A stretch of DNA of 64,000 bases from Phlebopus portentosus (lineage: Eukaryota; Basidiomycota; Agaricomycetes; Boletales; Boletinellaceae): positions 186,001 through 250,000 of the forward strand of contig JAYXKI010000003.1 of assembly GCA_037892935.1 (NCBI GenBank), read 5' to 3'. A program made the position numbers and the translations under genes. The notes below the pieces were generated by a model. That model did not search any database. It saw only the letters and a list, made by a program, of their open reading frames with translations, and was not told where the DNA came from. Below, piece after piece: positions 11,898 to 24,589 of the stretch (within the stretch, counting starts at the first letter, position 1; the number at the start of each line of letters is the position of its first letter).

Positions 11898-12696
11898 GTG
11901 AGCATTTTGATCTTTCCATTCATGTTTCCTATTCGTTACCTTGTTTGTCTTGCGAGATGACAAACAGACTCCCTCAACGGAGAGAAAGTTACTTTCTCTT
12001 TGAAGATACCAGTCTATCCGGAATCATTATAAGCTATCTGATAATTTCACTTTGTCCCTTGACCACCATCGAGTTTGTTCTTTTAGCTGACCTCATGTCC
12101 TACTCTAGACGGTGTATCATGTAGCATCACATGTTCTCGGCAAAACTATAGCATTGTAGCAATGTATCAAACTGATCTGTTGCAATGTCGAGAAATTTCA
12201 CTCGGACGTGCGAGTTCTTGGATGATATCCGCTGAGTTACCTAAGCAAATTTCTCCCTGCTTATCACCTAGAGTGTCGGTGCAACTCTGCCTCCGTCGAC
12301 GACCCTTGCAATGTATGAGCACTATATTCTAGCTCCCGCAAGTAAACGAATAAATTAAGGAACAAAGTACTTCCAGCCCTGGCTTCCGAAGATCGGGCAG
12401 TATTAAAAATAATCCATGACTCCAGGCCATGGACTAGGTTATCGCGAAGAGAAAGGAATCTTGATGGCATCGCTAAATTACTGTATCTGTTGCTATTATG
12501 CGACGACGGCATCGGCTCTTGTCTCCTCTTCTGCATCTTGCTCTTTAACCACGACCATCGCCATTATCGGTGCCGCTTTCTCGAATACAGGAGAAAGAAA
12601 AACTGGCGCGGCGCAAGCGTCGACGTCTTGTCTTCTTGGGCGGCCCGGAATACTATATAAATAACTTGCTGTGCGACTGAAGAACGTGTAACATTG
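11898..12696. other. intergenic, no gene seen
   Basis: About 800 bp between eS12 and the DUF6533 gene. Overlapping short frames on both strands (12264-12795) have no family features. A TATA-like element lies near its downstream end. Confidence 0.5.
12654..12663 (+). promoter_or_regulatory. TATA-like element upstream of the DUF6533 gene
   Basis: The sequence TATATAAATA lies 34 bp upstream of the ATG at 12697. If functional it would give a very short 5' leader, so the true transcription start could differ. Confidence 0.3.
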
Positions 12697-14650
12697 ATGG
12701 CATCGAACTTTGGTGCAGCTGTGTCTGATGTAGTTGCAGAGAGGGGTTTGTGGTACGGAAGGCTTTGCACTAGTACGTGCTCTTTGATTTGCCATGCACT
12801 ATCCAGATGTTTGTCACTTTGATGATTGCTTATACTGCTTCTTAGCCTCGTCCTCAGTCATTATCCTTTATGATCACCGTGCGTACTTCGTCGTGCTATT
12901 TCTTGCTTATCACCTGCTCAGCGAGTCTTAATGACGATGCGACTTCAATTAATAGTGATAACGTTTAGCGACGAAGTTCACTTAATCTGGGTGAGCGCTG
13001 GGCTTGTTTGTATATGCAGATCAGTCCTGACCTTCTGTCAAATCAGAAATCAAGATGGTCCGCTGGAAAAGCCTTGTTTCTAATCGTCCGTCGATATCAT
13101 AGAGTTTTCTTTTGGTCATGCTTGCTCAACTCAGATCCATAGAGCCGATACTATAATGTGTTCACTGTTTTGTGAGTACTGCTCTTAAGGCTACAAGACT
13201 TCTCTTACCCGCGTCCTGCAGATTTAACTCAAACAGTACGTGAAGATGCTTCGGGCACTTCAGGCAGTTAGTGCTAACCTACTCTCTTCAGTTCTATACT
13301 CTTCAACTATTAGTTCACGACTGTGAGTGGTTGTTTGATATCGGAACTACTTAGAATTAATTGATTTATCTTGCAGATGTAAGAGATACCATGGTCTCTA
13401 CGGGAAGAATCGATGGAATGATTCCTTTCCTTTCAGGCTTTATCTGGCTCCGTTGGCAGGCGGTATCCGGAATTTTTGTATATGGTCTGACCGAAAGCGA
13501 GTGGGAAACTCTTCATATGTTCCGCTGCGCCAACTAAACATTGTCTTCGACGAACGATATTTTAGTTATCTTAATGCTGCGATTGTATGCGATGTACAGC
13601 TCCAGCAAACGGATTTTTCTGGTGCTCGTTGTAGGCTTCTCGTCTGTCCTCATCGCGGAAACGATCATCCTTGTTCTCTCCACAAAAGCTCAGATCGGTA
13701 CGTCTTTCCCCTCACCCCATCCCTAAGACGATATCCAAAGCACCTTCACTTCATGTAGGTCCAGTCAACGCCGACCCGTCTCGCCAGCTCGATATGGCCA
13801 CATGCATCCTGACCGATACCTGGCCGCTTTCATACCTATATTGGATTCCATTCCTCGCGTTTGAATCCCTCCTCTTCGCACTGGCACTCTTCAAGGGCTT
13901 CCAATCCGTGCGGGATCACGAGCTCGAACTAAACGCCGCTGGCTTTGGGCTCGGCTTCTGCCGTAAGGCACGCGGGATCGGAGCTGGACGTGCGGCGAAA
14001 GCCCTCGAGGTACTCATCAGGGACTCGATTTTATACTTTGTCGTGTACGTGCCCTTGCAACTGTCAGGTCTTATGACGGTGTCCCTAATTCATCAACGTT
14101 TTCCGCTTATAGTATCTTTGCGATATATTTGGCGAATGCTCTAGCTTGGATGATTGATAATGTACGTAGTTCCGCAGCTTTGTCTTTCCCACAATATTTT
14201 TTTGACTTTTTAATTTTCCATTAGGGCCGTATTGGTGAAATTCCGGTTGGACTCGCAGTAGCACTCTCGACTGTCATGGCTCAGCGACTTCTCCTCAACA
14301 TCCGCGAGAACTTCGAGAAACGGCGAGCAGGGGTCGATGCAAATGCATCTACTGCTGCCGCATCAGACACGTTCGCACTCAGCACGATGGCGTTTGATGG
14401 ACTGTGCATAATTTCCGACTCGGAACCTGAGGCACGACGTACATCAAAGATCGAGCACGGATATCGGGAAGGACGAATGGAAACGATGACGGGAAGCATG
14501 TTTAGCGGGTCGACGGCTGTTTCGCCTGTTTCTCCTCTTGGAACAAGTGAGGCGAACGGACCAGACGATATGCCGACGATGTGTGAAAGTCAACGAAATG
14601 TACCTCGAGGTCAACACGTGAATGCGAATGCATCAACATCATCCATGTAA
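12697..14650 (+). CDS. DUF6533 multi-pass membrane protein
   Basis: Family abundant in agaricomycetes, with a DUF6533 N-terminus and about seven membrane segments; function unknown. A probable first exon starts MASNFGAAVSDVVAER. Later exons give CLYCFLASSSVIILYDH, spliced to LITFSDEVHLIW, a close match to the DUF6533 signature (YDH-L-TF-DEV-LIW). Downstream segments include ILVILMLRLYAMYSSSKR, WPLSYLYWIPFLAFESLLFA, LIRDSILYFVVYVPL and PVGLAVALSTVMAQRLLLN, all typical of the family. The cytosolic tail (from about 14300) is Ser/Thr-rich and ends NASTSSM. The first-exon donor (GTTTGT) is unusual, so the start is less certain than the family. Confidence 0.8.
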
Positions 14651-14954
14651 GACCTACGGAAAAGCCTCCGATTACTGACAAGTGTTGCGGAAAAGGCACG
14701 AAAAGCAAAATGAATGATGATACTCCAATCTAGTTCAGTTCTCTTGAAATACTACTCTAGCTTTTGATACCTATCCTCCTGTACTTACTAGTAATACAAT
14801 ACTCTGTTATTCAATATCATTCAAGTAACGAGCTTGGGATCTCAACTCAACATTATCATTCTATTCGTGCGTAATTATACAGTACACTTATGAACAGCTG
14901 GGTGGGTGAAGAAGATATCTCCGGGTTAATTACAAGAAATGTGATTCAATGATT

Positions 14955-17900
14955 CTAGTGTCGTAATCGGATACGGAAAATGTACGTTAACGCATATGTG
15001 GCAGCGATCTAGACGTGACATTTCCATCAATGACCTTCATCCAAAGTTTGTTTGTACTAGACTGATTTGCTCACATTGAAGGCAACATAAACCATGAGTA
15101 ATCCAAAGTCACGCCAGTGATCCTTGTAGAAAATATTGAACGACAGCTCCAGGAATTGGTTTGCGAAACGATAAGAGCAGAATTCGCAATTCGATATTGC
15201 ATCTGGGTTCTGCAGATAACCTCCTGCGAAGGCAATGTAATTGTTCAAATATTGTCCGCACGTCTGACTATTTGGTGGATCGATGATCGCTAGTTCGGAG
15301 GGAGAGCAGCGTACTTCAGATCCTCCAAGAGCTAGAATTGACCGAAATATTTAACAGTAGGCTGGGGCGTATGGTAATGGAACGCACTTTGTCCCAGAAC
15401 ACCCTCAATAAAGTATGTGAATGGAGCAACCCGGTACATCCACTTCCACCAACCGAGTTGAGAATAAGGCTGCAAGACTCCAGAGCTGATTTACTCCAAA
15501 AATCAGCATTCGTCCAATGGGGTCATGTACGACTCACAATACGATGATGAAAGAGAATAACACGCTGAAGAGTACGGAGTCGATGACAGCGTTCGGCGAC
15601 ATTGAGGCAACGGCGTGTGACATCGTTGTATAGAAGAGGGGAAACCAGATCGAAATCACGAGGTACGTATATCCACCTCGGTCGGAATCAAATCCAACAG
15701 TCCAGTACCAGCATAAAAAGAGCAAAGTGGAGCCAAGAACATTCCATGGAATCTCAACAAGTAGGGCTGACGCCACTAACGATGTCCAGCTGTACGTACG
15801 ACTCGGGCGTTCGCGAACTTGGTAGATGCTGATGAAGTTCAGGAATGGCACTTGGAGTTGAAATGCATGCGCTGCTGAGATCATTGTTAGAATGAAGATT
15901 CCCTAATATTTCACTCGGTTGATCAGAACCGCACGTGTGTCAAAAGCGTAATATCACATACGAAAATCTTGTCCTGTGTGCCCTGGACCGTGTTATTTGC
16001 TTGGAAGAACGTAAACCCGATGAAAAGCCCAGCTGCGATGTTCAAGAATTGCTTAGACATTACATACGTCGGGTTTCGCCAGTAGGATAGGTTTGCCCTC
16101 TTCGTCAATTCATACAGCTGGACTATCCAGGGCGTAGCGAACTCGGATTGATGTGTCGCATGAACCGGAGGCTTTTTGTGTCCTTCTTCATGAATCTCAC
16201 GGAGGTGGATCTTGAACTTGGCGGCCTCGTCGGACTTCTCCCAAACGTCATGCCAATCAATAGTCGATGTCGCTGTCGCACCTGCACCAATGACATCGAG
16301 CATCCACTCGGCACTGGATCATGAGTTAATGAGATTTAACATTGTGAACTTGGTCGATGAGGCTCACGGATTATCCTTTTCTTCGCATTTTCTTGCACCG
16401 TTCCTCTCGAAGTAATTGATCATCGTCGAGCAGTTTGGTCCCAGGTCTCCGAAGTAGACCATTTGTCCACCCATTTGGAGTAGCAACAGACGGTCAAATT
16501 TTTGGAACAGTTCACCAGAAGGCTGATGAATCCTATTCACCAGACCGGAATTTATCAGCAGCTCTTCTCGATTAGCTGAAACAGAAAGGCGCTCACGTGC
16601 AGAGAATTGCCTGCCCATTTTCCGCTAAGTCACGCAGGAAGGACATAACCGCCCAAGCAGACTGACCATCTAGGCCGGTCGTCGGCTCATCTAAAAACAG
16701 AAGCAGCCTGGGCTTTGCAGCCAACTCCACGCCAATGGTTGTCCGCTTCCTGTGCTCGACGTCAAGAGTACCTACAATGGCATCGGCGTATTCCTCCATC
16801 CCGCACATCCTCAGGCAAGTCTCGACACTAAATAGCATATCAGTCAGTGACACATGACAAACGATAAGCGCACAACGAACTATGCTTCTTTCTCAGCAAG
16901 AGGGACACGAGCTGGCTGACGAAGTTTGGCGGAGAACAGAAGAGCCTCGCGAACAGTCGTCTCAGGCAAATGCGTATCCAATTGCTGACAATAGCCACTA
17001 GATCGTTCATCAGGACAGACAATCAATCCTATAAAAACAAAAACACACGTTTGAGCCTCGAAGTCGTGAGGCAACGCTTGCCCGTTTACGAAGCGATCGC
17101 CTGTGACAACACCAATATCTGTGCGACCAGCAAGGACGTTGAGCAGAGTCGTCTATGAACGAGGATATCAGCATTCTGCTGCGTGTAGACTTAATTATTC
17201 GCGTAAGTACCTTTCCGGCCCCGGATTCACCCCTGTCGAATACAGGACCAGAAGCAACTAATTAGTAGGGAAACAGATCGGAGACGCGAAATCTATCCTT
17301 ACATAAGCGCCGTTAATTTGCCTGGGACGACATATCCAGAGACATCGTCGAGAAGAAGACGAGTTTCGCCCTTGCCAATAGGCACAGTGTATCGCAAGTT
17401 CTGCCATGAGAAGATATCAGACGTGTGCTGTGTCGCTGCCATCGCCTTCTCCGTCGGCCCGGTCGATTGCCTCGGTCGCCTTATCTCTTCCTGGTTATCA
17501 TCAGCGTGGCCTTTCTCCTCATCTGTTCCCCTAGATCCGCTGACATACGCTCTTCGAGCGTTGCGCTTGTACATTGTTGTCGCTGTCTCCATCTTGCTCG
17601 CAGTATTATATTCCGTGAACACCAATAGACAGGCCAGGAAACCCACGAAGAACGCTATATTGATGCCAAAATTTCTCCAGAGATTGGAGTACGAATAGCC
17701 GTATGACAATTCCAAGAAGCGATTTCCGTCGACAGTTGCCTGTCCAGTCACAGACCCGACAGTCGTACAGACCTGATTTGCCAGCGAGACGTTCTCGTAT
17801 CCTGGTCCGATGGGTACGATCTGCGAACACGTCCCGTTCAGAGTATGGAATTCATTCGCCATGACCGCTTCGAAGCCATAACTGAGCGGCTGCATAAAGG

Positions 17901-20248
17901 AGGGCGGAAGGGACAGTTCATTTGCATATCAGTACCTCCATATTAAGATGAGTGCAGCGACGAACGTTAATGTATGCTATCCATTCCAATGCGCCAATCA
18001 TTGCTAGCTTCGGGATTGCATAACCTGTGTAGAGAGCCAATCCTAAAGTTGCTACACCACCTATAGATTGAGCTACAGACTCCTGCTTCGTGGAGGCAGC
18101 AATCCCTCGATAGAACGCCCTCATCGTTAGCGACACTAAGAGAATGAATAGATAACAAATGCTAGAAAAAGGGAGATATGAGTTCAGGAAGAGACGACGA
18201 AGTAGACGGAGGCGCACAAAAACTGCCCCGCGGTCTGTTGAAGCCCCACGAGAAAATATATGATAACTACAAACACGACGAGTCTGATGACAGTAGTTGG
18301 TATATCCACTATGGTGAGCGCAACAGCTTCCGTGAACGGATGGTACATCGCGGCTTTCGCTTGCCGATGAACAATTGGCCTCTGCGCGTATAACGAAGCA
18401 ATTTCGCCCATACTTGACAGCGCATCGAACACAATGGAACTGACAATGAGTGAATGAGCATTAGTAGAGCTTAATCTCACCGTATTCTCGAAGAAAACAT
18501 ACAAGAAGAGAACCCCGCCGCGTGAGAAATAGGCATTGGTGGCTTCCGCAACATCAAAGAACATTGTGCCCATAATGATCGCTTGAACAGCGTAAGCTAT
18601 CATGGTAATCACTTGCGCTTGCCAGTCGCCTCGAACGATATGTGCGCGTCTTATCATCACTTCCCATATCTGGTCGTAAAGGCTAATCGTATACGGACTC
18701 TCCGGGCGCATATGCTTCGAGCGCTCCGCCTGCGCAGATTCGATATATGACCTGCGCTTCAGCTCTTTCTCTTCCCTAGAAATTGCTGGAACGTTCGGAA
18801 GCTTGCCTGTAATCTGAACCGACCCAAAGTCCATGATGACGTTTGCGGCAAGGAAAAAAGCAATTTGGCGTCTGTTCTCCTCCGCAAGTGGGTGCCGTTG
18901 AAATGCCAAAGCCATCTCATCAGCTGTGCGCGGCACACGATTCTCGAAACCTTCGCATACCATGCGTGCATTAGGGTCAGTGATGGAAGTAAGAAAGTCT
19001 GGTGTAGTCTGCCTATTGGCGGGTTGCCAGCCTTGATCAATGAAATACTGTCGCGCGATATTCGCAGGTCCGTAATAAACCATACGGCCCTCGTAGATGA
19101 CGCAGACCTTGTCGAACAACTCGTACAACAGCTCCGATGCCTGATAGGCGGACATGATGGACGTGAAGCCAAGAATGCCCGTTGCAATACGCAAGCTGTT
19201 CACAAATTCGAGGGCAGTAGAGGAATCTAACCCCCGTGTCGCGTTGTCCCAAGCTCCAAGCCGAGCGCGCACGGCGAGCGCTTCCGAGAGCGAGACGCGT
19301 TTACGCTCTCCACCACTGATACCCCTAACCATTGCATTTCCCACCTTCGTCTTCATTGTGTGCTTCAAACCAAAAATCGTCGTCAGAGCGTTCACGACCA
19401 CCTCAGTATAATGCAAACGCGAAAATCCTTCAAGACGAGCCTTCTTGCTAGGCATGTGTGTACGCGCAGCAAAATTCAACGTCTGCTCCACTGTGAGGGT
19501 TGGGAAGTGAACATCATCCTCCGGTACAAATATGACATCTCCTCGGAAATGCTTGCTGATCTCTTTCGGCGTGAAAGTTGAGAACCGAAGGAGTCCAGTG
19601 ACACTATGAAATTCTTCGTGCTGGTTGGAAAGCGTCTTGAGGAATGTGGTACATCCGGCACCAGGACGACCAAGGACCACTGTATGTGTCAGTCTATGTG
19701 ACCCTATACAATGGCGGAGGGTACATACGAAGCATTTCGCCTGGATTAACGACCCCTTCGAAACCGGTAAGAATATCACGAATAGGTGGATGCCTTAGTT
19801 CACGAATTTTCTCAACAAGCGAAAGCGGATTCAACGTCGAGCCAACGGTAGACTGATATTTCGCAGCAGCAGCAAGACCTTGCACCCGAAGATCTTGGAA
19901 GACCACGCCGAGGTCCCGTTGCGTTATGTTGTTCTTTCTGCCTCTGTAACAGAAAAGATGTCGGAAATCTACCTCTGAGACGATAAAGAAAGAAAATCAC
20001 AATCGGACGACATCTTTCAAGAACTGTTCAAGATTGAAGTTGTCGCCATCAAGAGCTTCAGCTAACGAAACTATTGTCCTGTCATCTCCATTGTCCTGTC
20101 CCTGTTCGTGCTGGTCGATCTGAGTGCCATGGTCCTGCTGAAAGTTGTGAGCGAAACCAGTTGTATCCCGTGTACGATGTGAGTCGCGGTCGTGTTTCTG
20201 GGGATCGGACGCGTCTGCTCCATTCTTCTCCATGATCAATGAACCCAT
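14955..20248 (-). CDS. PDR-type (ABCG) full-size multidrug transporter, copy 1
   Basis: ATP-driven efflux pump of the plasma membrane, with the family order NBD1-TMD1-NBD2-TMD2 and about 1,450 residues. The N-terminus is [10 protein letters not shown], hydrophilic, followed by [14 protein letters not shown]1 has the degenerate Walker A normal for PDR proteins ([12 protein letters not shown]), the signature SGGERKRVS and the Walker B region [14 protein letters not shown]2 has GESGAGKTTLL across an intron, [20 protein letters not shown], and [16 protein letters not shown]. Helices of TMD1 and TMD2 and the extracellular [12 protein letters not shown] loop are visible. The last exon ends YIFRIRLRH, stop at 14955-14957. 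A 56-nt intron at 18162-18217 is absent from the paralog at 29-34 kb. Drug or metabolite specificity cannot be inferred. Confidence 0.92.
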
Positions 20249-21127
20249 AGATTAGCGTTCGCAACGAGAGGGGAAGACGACCGCCGAACACAGATTAAGC
20301 AGGCACTTATATTGGCCACGTCTCAACCGGTCGGACTTTCTGGACCGTTGACCAAAAGACATCGCGGCATGTATTACATTGATGAGTAGGGCATGTGATA
20401 CAGCCGAGTTCAAGCAAATGATCATAATAACAATTTGATCGGAATGTGTTATGCTCTCGGGTGAAAGAAGCCAAGCTTTAGCAATTGATTAAAGAAACCC
20501 ATTTGGGACGTACAAACAAGAAGTGACTGGTCAAGCTTGAATTACTCGACTCATATTCTCGCAATGCCAGCTAAAATTGAAGAACGTCTGAGTACCCAGT
20601 TTCTCTGAAGTTTGAGTAATTTACCAGTTCGGAACCATGGCATCGCATCGCAGTCCGGTCGTTTCCCACGGTCAAAGAAAGAAAGCTGACAAATTTCTCT
20701 GAAGTCTGAAGTCGCGTACCCTGGCAAGAGCTTGATGCAGAGATGAAAGAACCATGGTAAGAACTGGTAAGCAAGGCCAACCAACCACGGGATAAAGAAG
20801 TCGAAACCGCAGCAAGTCCCACGCTTACAAGTCAAATCCTGTAACTTGACACGTTTGTAATAGTGCTGTATCGTAATCACTGACAAAACTTGATTAGTAA
20901 GCGCAGTACCAAAACGGAATTAGAATTTTCTCAGACCTCCATCCAAACCGCGACGGACTGGACTCGGACATACTGTACCTTGCTTCCTTGACCGTTGGTG
21001 TCGCTCAGACATACTCCTTTTTACGTTTGCTAACTAGCTGCAAGTTCCTTTGGACAAGAACGAGATCCGACTCGCAAGTCTTATAGTTTCCTCCGAGAGC
21101 GATCAAACTAAGCTTCGCAGAAACGCC
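20249..21127. promoter_or_regulatory. divergent region between PDR copy 1 and the DUF7704 gene
   Basis: About 880 bp containing both promoters. No coding frame with recognisable features was found. No confident regulatory motif can be named from sequence alone. Confidence 0.35.
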
Positions 21128-21601
21128 ATGGAAAGGGATAATATCATACCATTCCTTCCATACCGACTCTTCTTCCTGTACATTGAGCCTATCTCGGCTC
21201 TGCTTGGAGCAATGTACGCCGCTCGCCCAGCGAAATACCTCTCGCTTCTCACGTTAACTTCCATATCATCCAACACTCCGGCTGCAGAGGCATCTTCATC
21301 ACAAGTTAGGATGGCCCTCTACCAGCTCTCGAACTTATATCTACTTTTCGCCCTGAACGAGCACCTCGTTCTATCGTCAACGGATTCAATTCGCACCTGG
21401 CGTCGGCTCTTATTCTGCCTTCTGGTCGCGGACTTTGGGCACCTAGCAACGATGGCCCCACTTGGCCTCGATGCATACTGGAAGGCATGGGAGTGGAATA
21501 CAATGCTCTGGGGAAGCATCGGCTTCGTCTACGCAGGAGCTTCCATGCGCCTTGCTTTCCTCTTTGGGATTGGAATAAAGGAGAGAATAAAAGAGGAATA
21601 A
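21128..21601 (+). CDS. DUF7704 integral membrane protein
   Basis: Single-exon protein of 157 residues from the ATG at 21128. It has about four hydrophobic segments and the features of the fungal DUF7704 family: FLPYRLFFLYIEPISALLGA near the N-terminus, LSNLYLLFALNEHLVL, TWRRLLFCLLVADFGHLATM, and WNTMLWGSIGFVYAGASMRL near the end. Function is unknown; members are small membrane proteins of filamentous fungi. It is divergent from PDR copy 1 and convergent with the dead secreted-protein copy. An upstream in-frame extension exists, but the chosen ATG directly precedes the conserved PYR motif. Confidence 0.8.
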   Translation: MERDNIIPFLPYRLFFLYIEPISALLGAMYAARPAKYLSLLTLTSISSNTPAAEASSSQVRMALYQLSNLYLLFALNEHLVLSSTDSIRTWRRLLFCLLVADFGHLATMAPLGLDAYWKAWEWNTMLWGSIGFVYAGASMRLAFLFGIGIKERIKEE

Positions 21602-21901
21602 TATTGTCGAGAAGGTATAATCAATACTACCTGCAAGCGACAAGCCTTGAAACATTTCTAGATTATCTTGGTACAGCTATTTGGTCTTCAGCATGTGTTT
21701 TCTCATCTGCCTGGTGCGCAGTCCGACACTCTGGAAATTTGGATATGGTGAGAATTTTGTTGCTTTAGGGCGTTGCCAGACCTCACCAGACCTCACCAGT
21801 TATTTACTCACAGGATCTATATTTAAAATGTGTCCCGTGTATTAATGCGAGGCCAGATGTTAGTATATTGGTCTTACGCGGTGCATACGCTCAAATGCTA
21901 T

Positions 21902-22585
21902 TCAGTCAAGGCCAGTCAACCCAAGTATGAGAGTAAGCGCAACTGCTGCTAGCAAGGCTGCCACATCTACAAGACTGGCACCTCTGTCAGATCGATGAAC
22001 ATATTCAGAGAGATGATGAGAAACCAACAGATTAGCGACGATGATTCAACCACATCAAGGACCGTCGAGAGCAGAGAATCAAGTGTATCGAGGATCGTAT
22101 CCATTTGCAGGTCGCTACCAGTCCGCACTGTGCTGCCTTGCAACATACTTATAGTGCTCGCGATGTACTAATGCAATCAAATGTGAGATAACGTAATAAA
22201 TGAGTCGTACAGTAATGATATCGGCGAGTACGCTCTCAATATCACTGCTACTTTGAAGTTTCTGCGGTCCGGATGAGCCGAGAAGCAGAGCTGAGAGAGA
22301 ATCATTTGTGGCCTGTATGGCAGCAAACAGATCGTTGATGACAGGCTGCATCCTCTGTACACATACCAGGAATACGGAAAACTAATTTAGAGCTTAGGAG
22401 TACAACTTACGGATTTGTGGAAGAATAGAATCTGTTGATGCCTATAGGGTTGTGAGCACCTCCATCACTGCCGATGTGTTCCGCTTTGCAACTTGCATTT
22501 CTGAGGATGCTGGAATCGATGGCGCTAAACCACCCAAAGCCAAAGGTAGTACGGCAAGATACTAAATGAAACGAGTGAACAGCAT
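21902..22585 (-). pseudogene. Dead tandem copy of the four-exon secreted protein at 23.7-24.5 kb
   Basis: All four exons of the intact neighbour can be followed in order. The start MLFTRFI aligns with MLFTRTI, followed by a Leu/Ala-rich signal-peptide core. TTL-ASTDSILPQI aligns with TTLKTSTDSILPQI, SSSDIESVLADIIT with SDSDIATLVAGIIE, and the last exon LVDVAALLAAVALTLILGL with LTDVAGLLNQLAFGLTLGA. Two in-frame TAG codons interrupt exon 1: codon 8 (22562-22564) and codon 48 (22442-22444). Splice sites and the terminal stop (21902-21904) remain. The sequence is diverged, so the duplication is not recent. Confidence 0.75.
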
Positions 22586-23719
22586 GTCAGGAAAGGAGAA
22601 ATACAATAGACGAAGGATAGACTCAGCACCGGGATGATCTCCTTTCACTCGTCAAGAACTGCTTCTGTTTATACGTTTGAGAAGACCAGACGCCCTCGGC
22701 ATGGACACAGAGTAGATGTGTATATGTCGTCAGATGAATAAAAATATGCAAGCGCGAAGAGCAGACTCCGGTGAGATTCGCCGGAAAATAGCACACGGCA
22801 ACCCAGAGTCTGAGAAACAAGTGAAGAAGTAGATCCAGAACGAAGCAAGGATATTAACGAGTGTTTCTAGACTTATTCGCTGACTGTCAGCTAGAAGCAG
22901 GAAGCAGGAGACACAGTTTCACGGCGAAGCAAAAAAAAGGTCTGTCAATTTTTGCAATATTCATTTTACTGGCTCAGTGGTGTACAGTATTGTAGGATCA
23001 GGAGGAGATTTCCTAGTAAGTAACTTTCGGTACTACCGCACATTAATATTGAGAAAACGACCGTTTTGTCTCCCCTTCCTTCGCGAAGAAGGAAAGCTGG
23101 ATTTGGCCCTTATCAAGTTTGTTGTTGGTGGACCTAGAAATCACCGATCTCGGTAACCCATACGATGTTTGATGATTTGCCATGGCTTCATTCCGTTTAT
23201 CAGCCGAGAATGTTGGCCTTTAAGGCTGTAAGCTGCGAAGTCGTCCGAGCCAGTCGTAGGGGAAAGAAAAGACTGAATCAGAATTCGGCAGTTCACGCGA
23301 CGAGCAAATTCGATAATATCAATAAGGCTTGGAAACGATTTGTATTCTAAGAAAGAAATCTCTGAAGTGTTTCGTCGTCTTTCCAGTATCAAATAAAAGG
23401 GGATTCTTTAGTGATCAGTCGTTTGTACCTCAGCCTATCGACGAGCAATAGATACATCTCAAGGATACCCACCTTCATGTAACGGACTAAAGGACGGATT
23501 CATAATCGAAAACAGGTTACAAACAGCTGACTGTCTTTTTTCACGACTACATTTGTTACGGCAAAGCTTGTACACATAAGCGTCCTCGAAGCAGGCGTAC
23601 TGGCAAGTCAAAATCAAGGTCCGGAGGAACACATCGTCAGAAAGGAGTCAAAATCAGAAATAATCAAAGCCATTCAATCTTGGACAATTTCTCGGTCCGT
23701 TCTGCAACATATAACGCAG
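22586..23719. other. intergenic, no gene seen
   Basis: About 1.1 kb between the dead and intact copies of the secreted-protein gene. Only short frames without features. It should contain the remains of the promoter of the dead copy. Confidence 0.45.
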
Positions 23720-24479
23720 TTACAATCCAAGAGCGCCGAGCGTCAAGCCAAAAGCGAGCTGGTTGAGTAGGCCTGCAACGTCCGTGAGCCTAGGTGAACA
23801 GTGATCATTAGAATGCTATTTATTAAAAAAAGAAAGAAAAAAGGGAGTACTGACAAGTCAGCGACAAGTTGAAGGACTCCGGAAAGGAGAATTTCGAGAC
23901 CAGTGAGAACCTCAGCTAACGCTGCGTCGATCCCAGAAAAGAGTACTCCAAGATCAGGAATGCTTGTGGCGTCACCGACCAAGTCTTCCAGGGCACCACT
24001 GATGTCCTAATTGCACGTAACATTAATACGTGTTAATGCGATGTGGACAACAAGAACTTACTTCGATGATGCCAGCAACAAGCGTAGCAATATCACTGTC
24101 GCTCTGCCTCTTGTTCAGCGTTCGTGAAGAGCTGGAGAGGCCAGAAAGAGAGCTTGAAGCACTGTTCAGGGCTGAAACCAACTGATTGATGAACGGGGTA
24201 ACATTGTCGTCCGTGGCGTTTCCGCTTGCCGCAGCACTCTCTACGGAAGGATATACGACAGCACATTTGATAAGGAGAGCGGAAAAAGAGTTGCGCAGTA
24301 GACTTACGGATCTGAGGAAGAATGGAGTCTGTCGAAGTTTTGAGAGTAGTGAAGACCTGTTCTATATCCGCATTGTCTCGCTTGGTCAGCTCAGTTCTGG
24401 CAGCCGCTGGTCCAGCGAGCGCCAACGATCCGAACGTCAGGGACATGGCAAAGAAAGGGATAGTGCGAGTGAACAGCAT
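23720..24479 (-). CDS. Small secreted hydrophobic protein (SC15-like?)
   Basis: Four exons encode about 185 residues. The ATG at 24477-24479 starts a clear signal peptide (MLFTRTIPFFAMSLTFGSLA) followed by a possible KR processing site (ELTKRDN). The mature part begins with an amphipathic segment (TLKTSTDSILPQI), then ASGNATDDNVTPFINQLVSA, a second KR (LNKRQSDSDIATLV), and a C-terminal region of hydrophobic heptad-like repeats ending LLNQLAFGLTLGALGL. This architecture recurs in agaricomycete secreted proteins and resembles what I recall as SC15-like wall proteins, but that name is tentative. A TATA box about 105 nt upstream suggests strong expression. A disrupted tandem copy lies 1.1 kb downstream. 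Confidence 0.65.
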
Positions 24480-24581
24480 ATTGTTGTGTTGGATTTGGCG
24501 TAGACTAAGGTCGAAGGGGACTCTTTAAGGACTATGCGAATGCAGTAACCTGCTTGCTCTCTCAGCACAAAAAAGGCCCCT

Positions 24582-24589
24582 TTTATAAA
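24582..24589 (-). promoter_or_regulatory. TATA box of the small secreted protein gene
   Basis: On the minus strand the sequence reads GTTTATAAAAGGGG, a canonical TATA box about 105 nt upstream of the ATG at 24479. The spacing is usual for a highly expressed fungal gene. Confidence 0.5.

Noticed and set aside
12264..12795. Overlapping frames on both strands upstream of the DUF6533 gene
   Set aside because: No domain, signal or splice pattern; they overlap the likely promoter and first exon of the DUF6533 gene.
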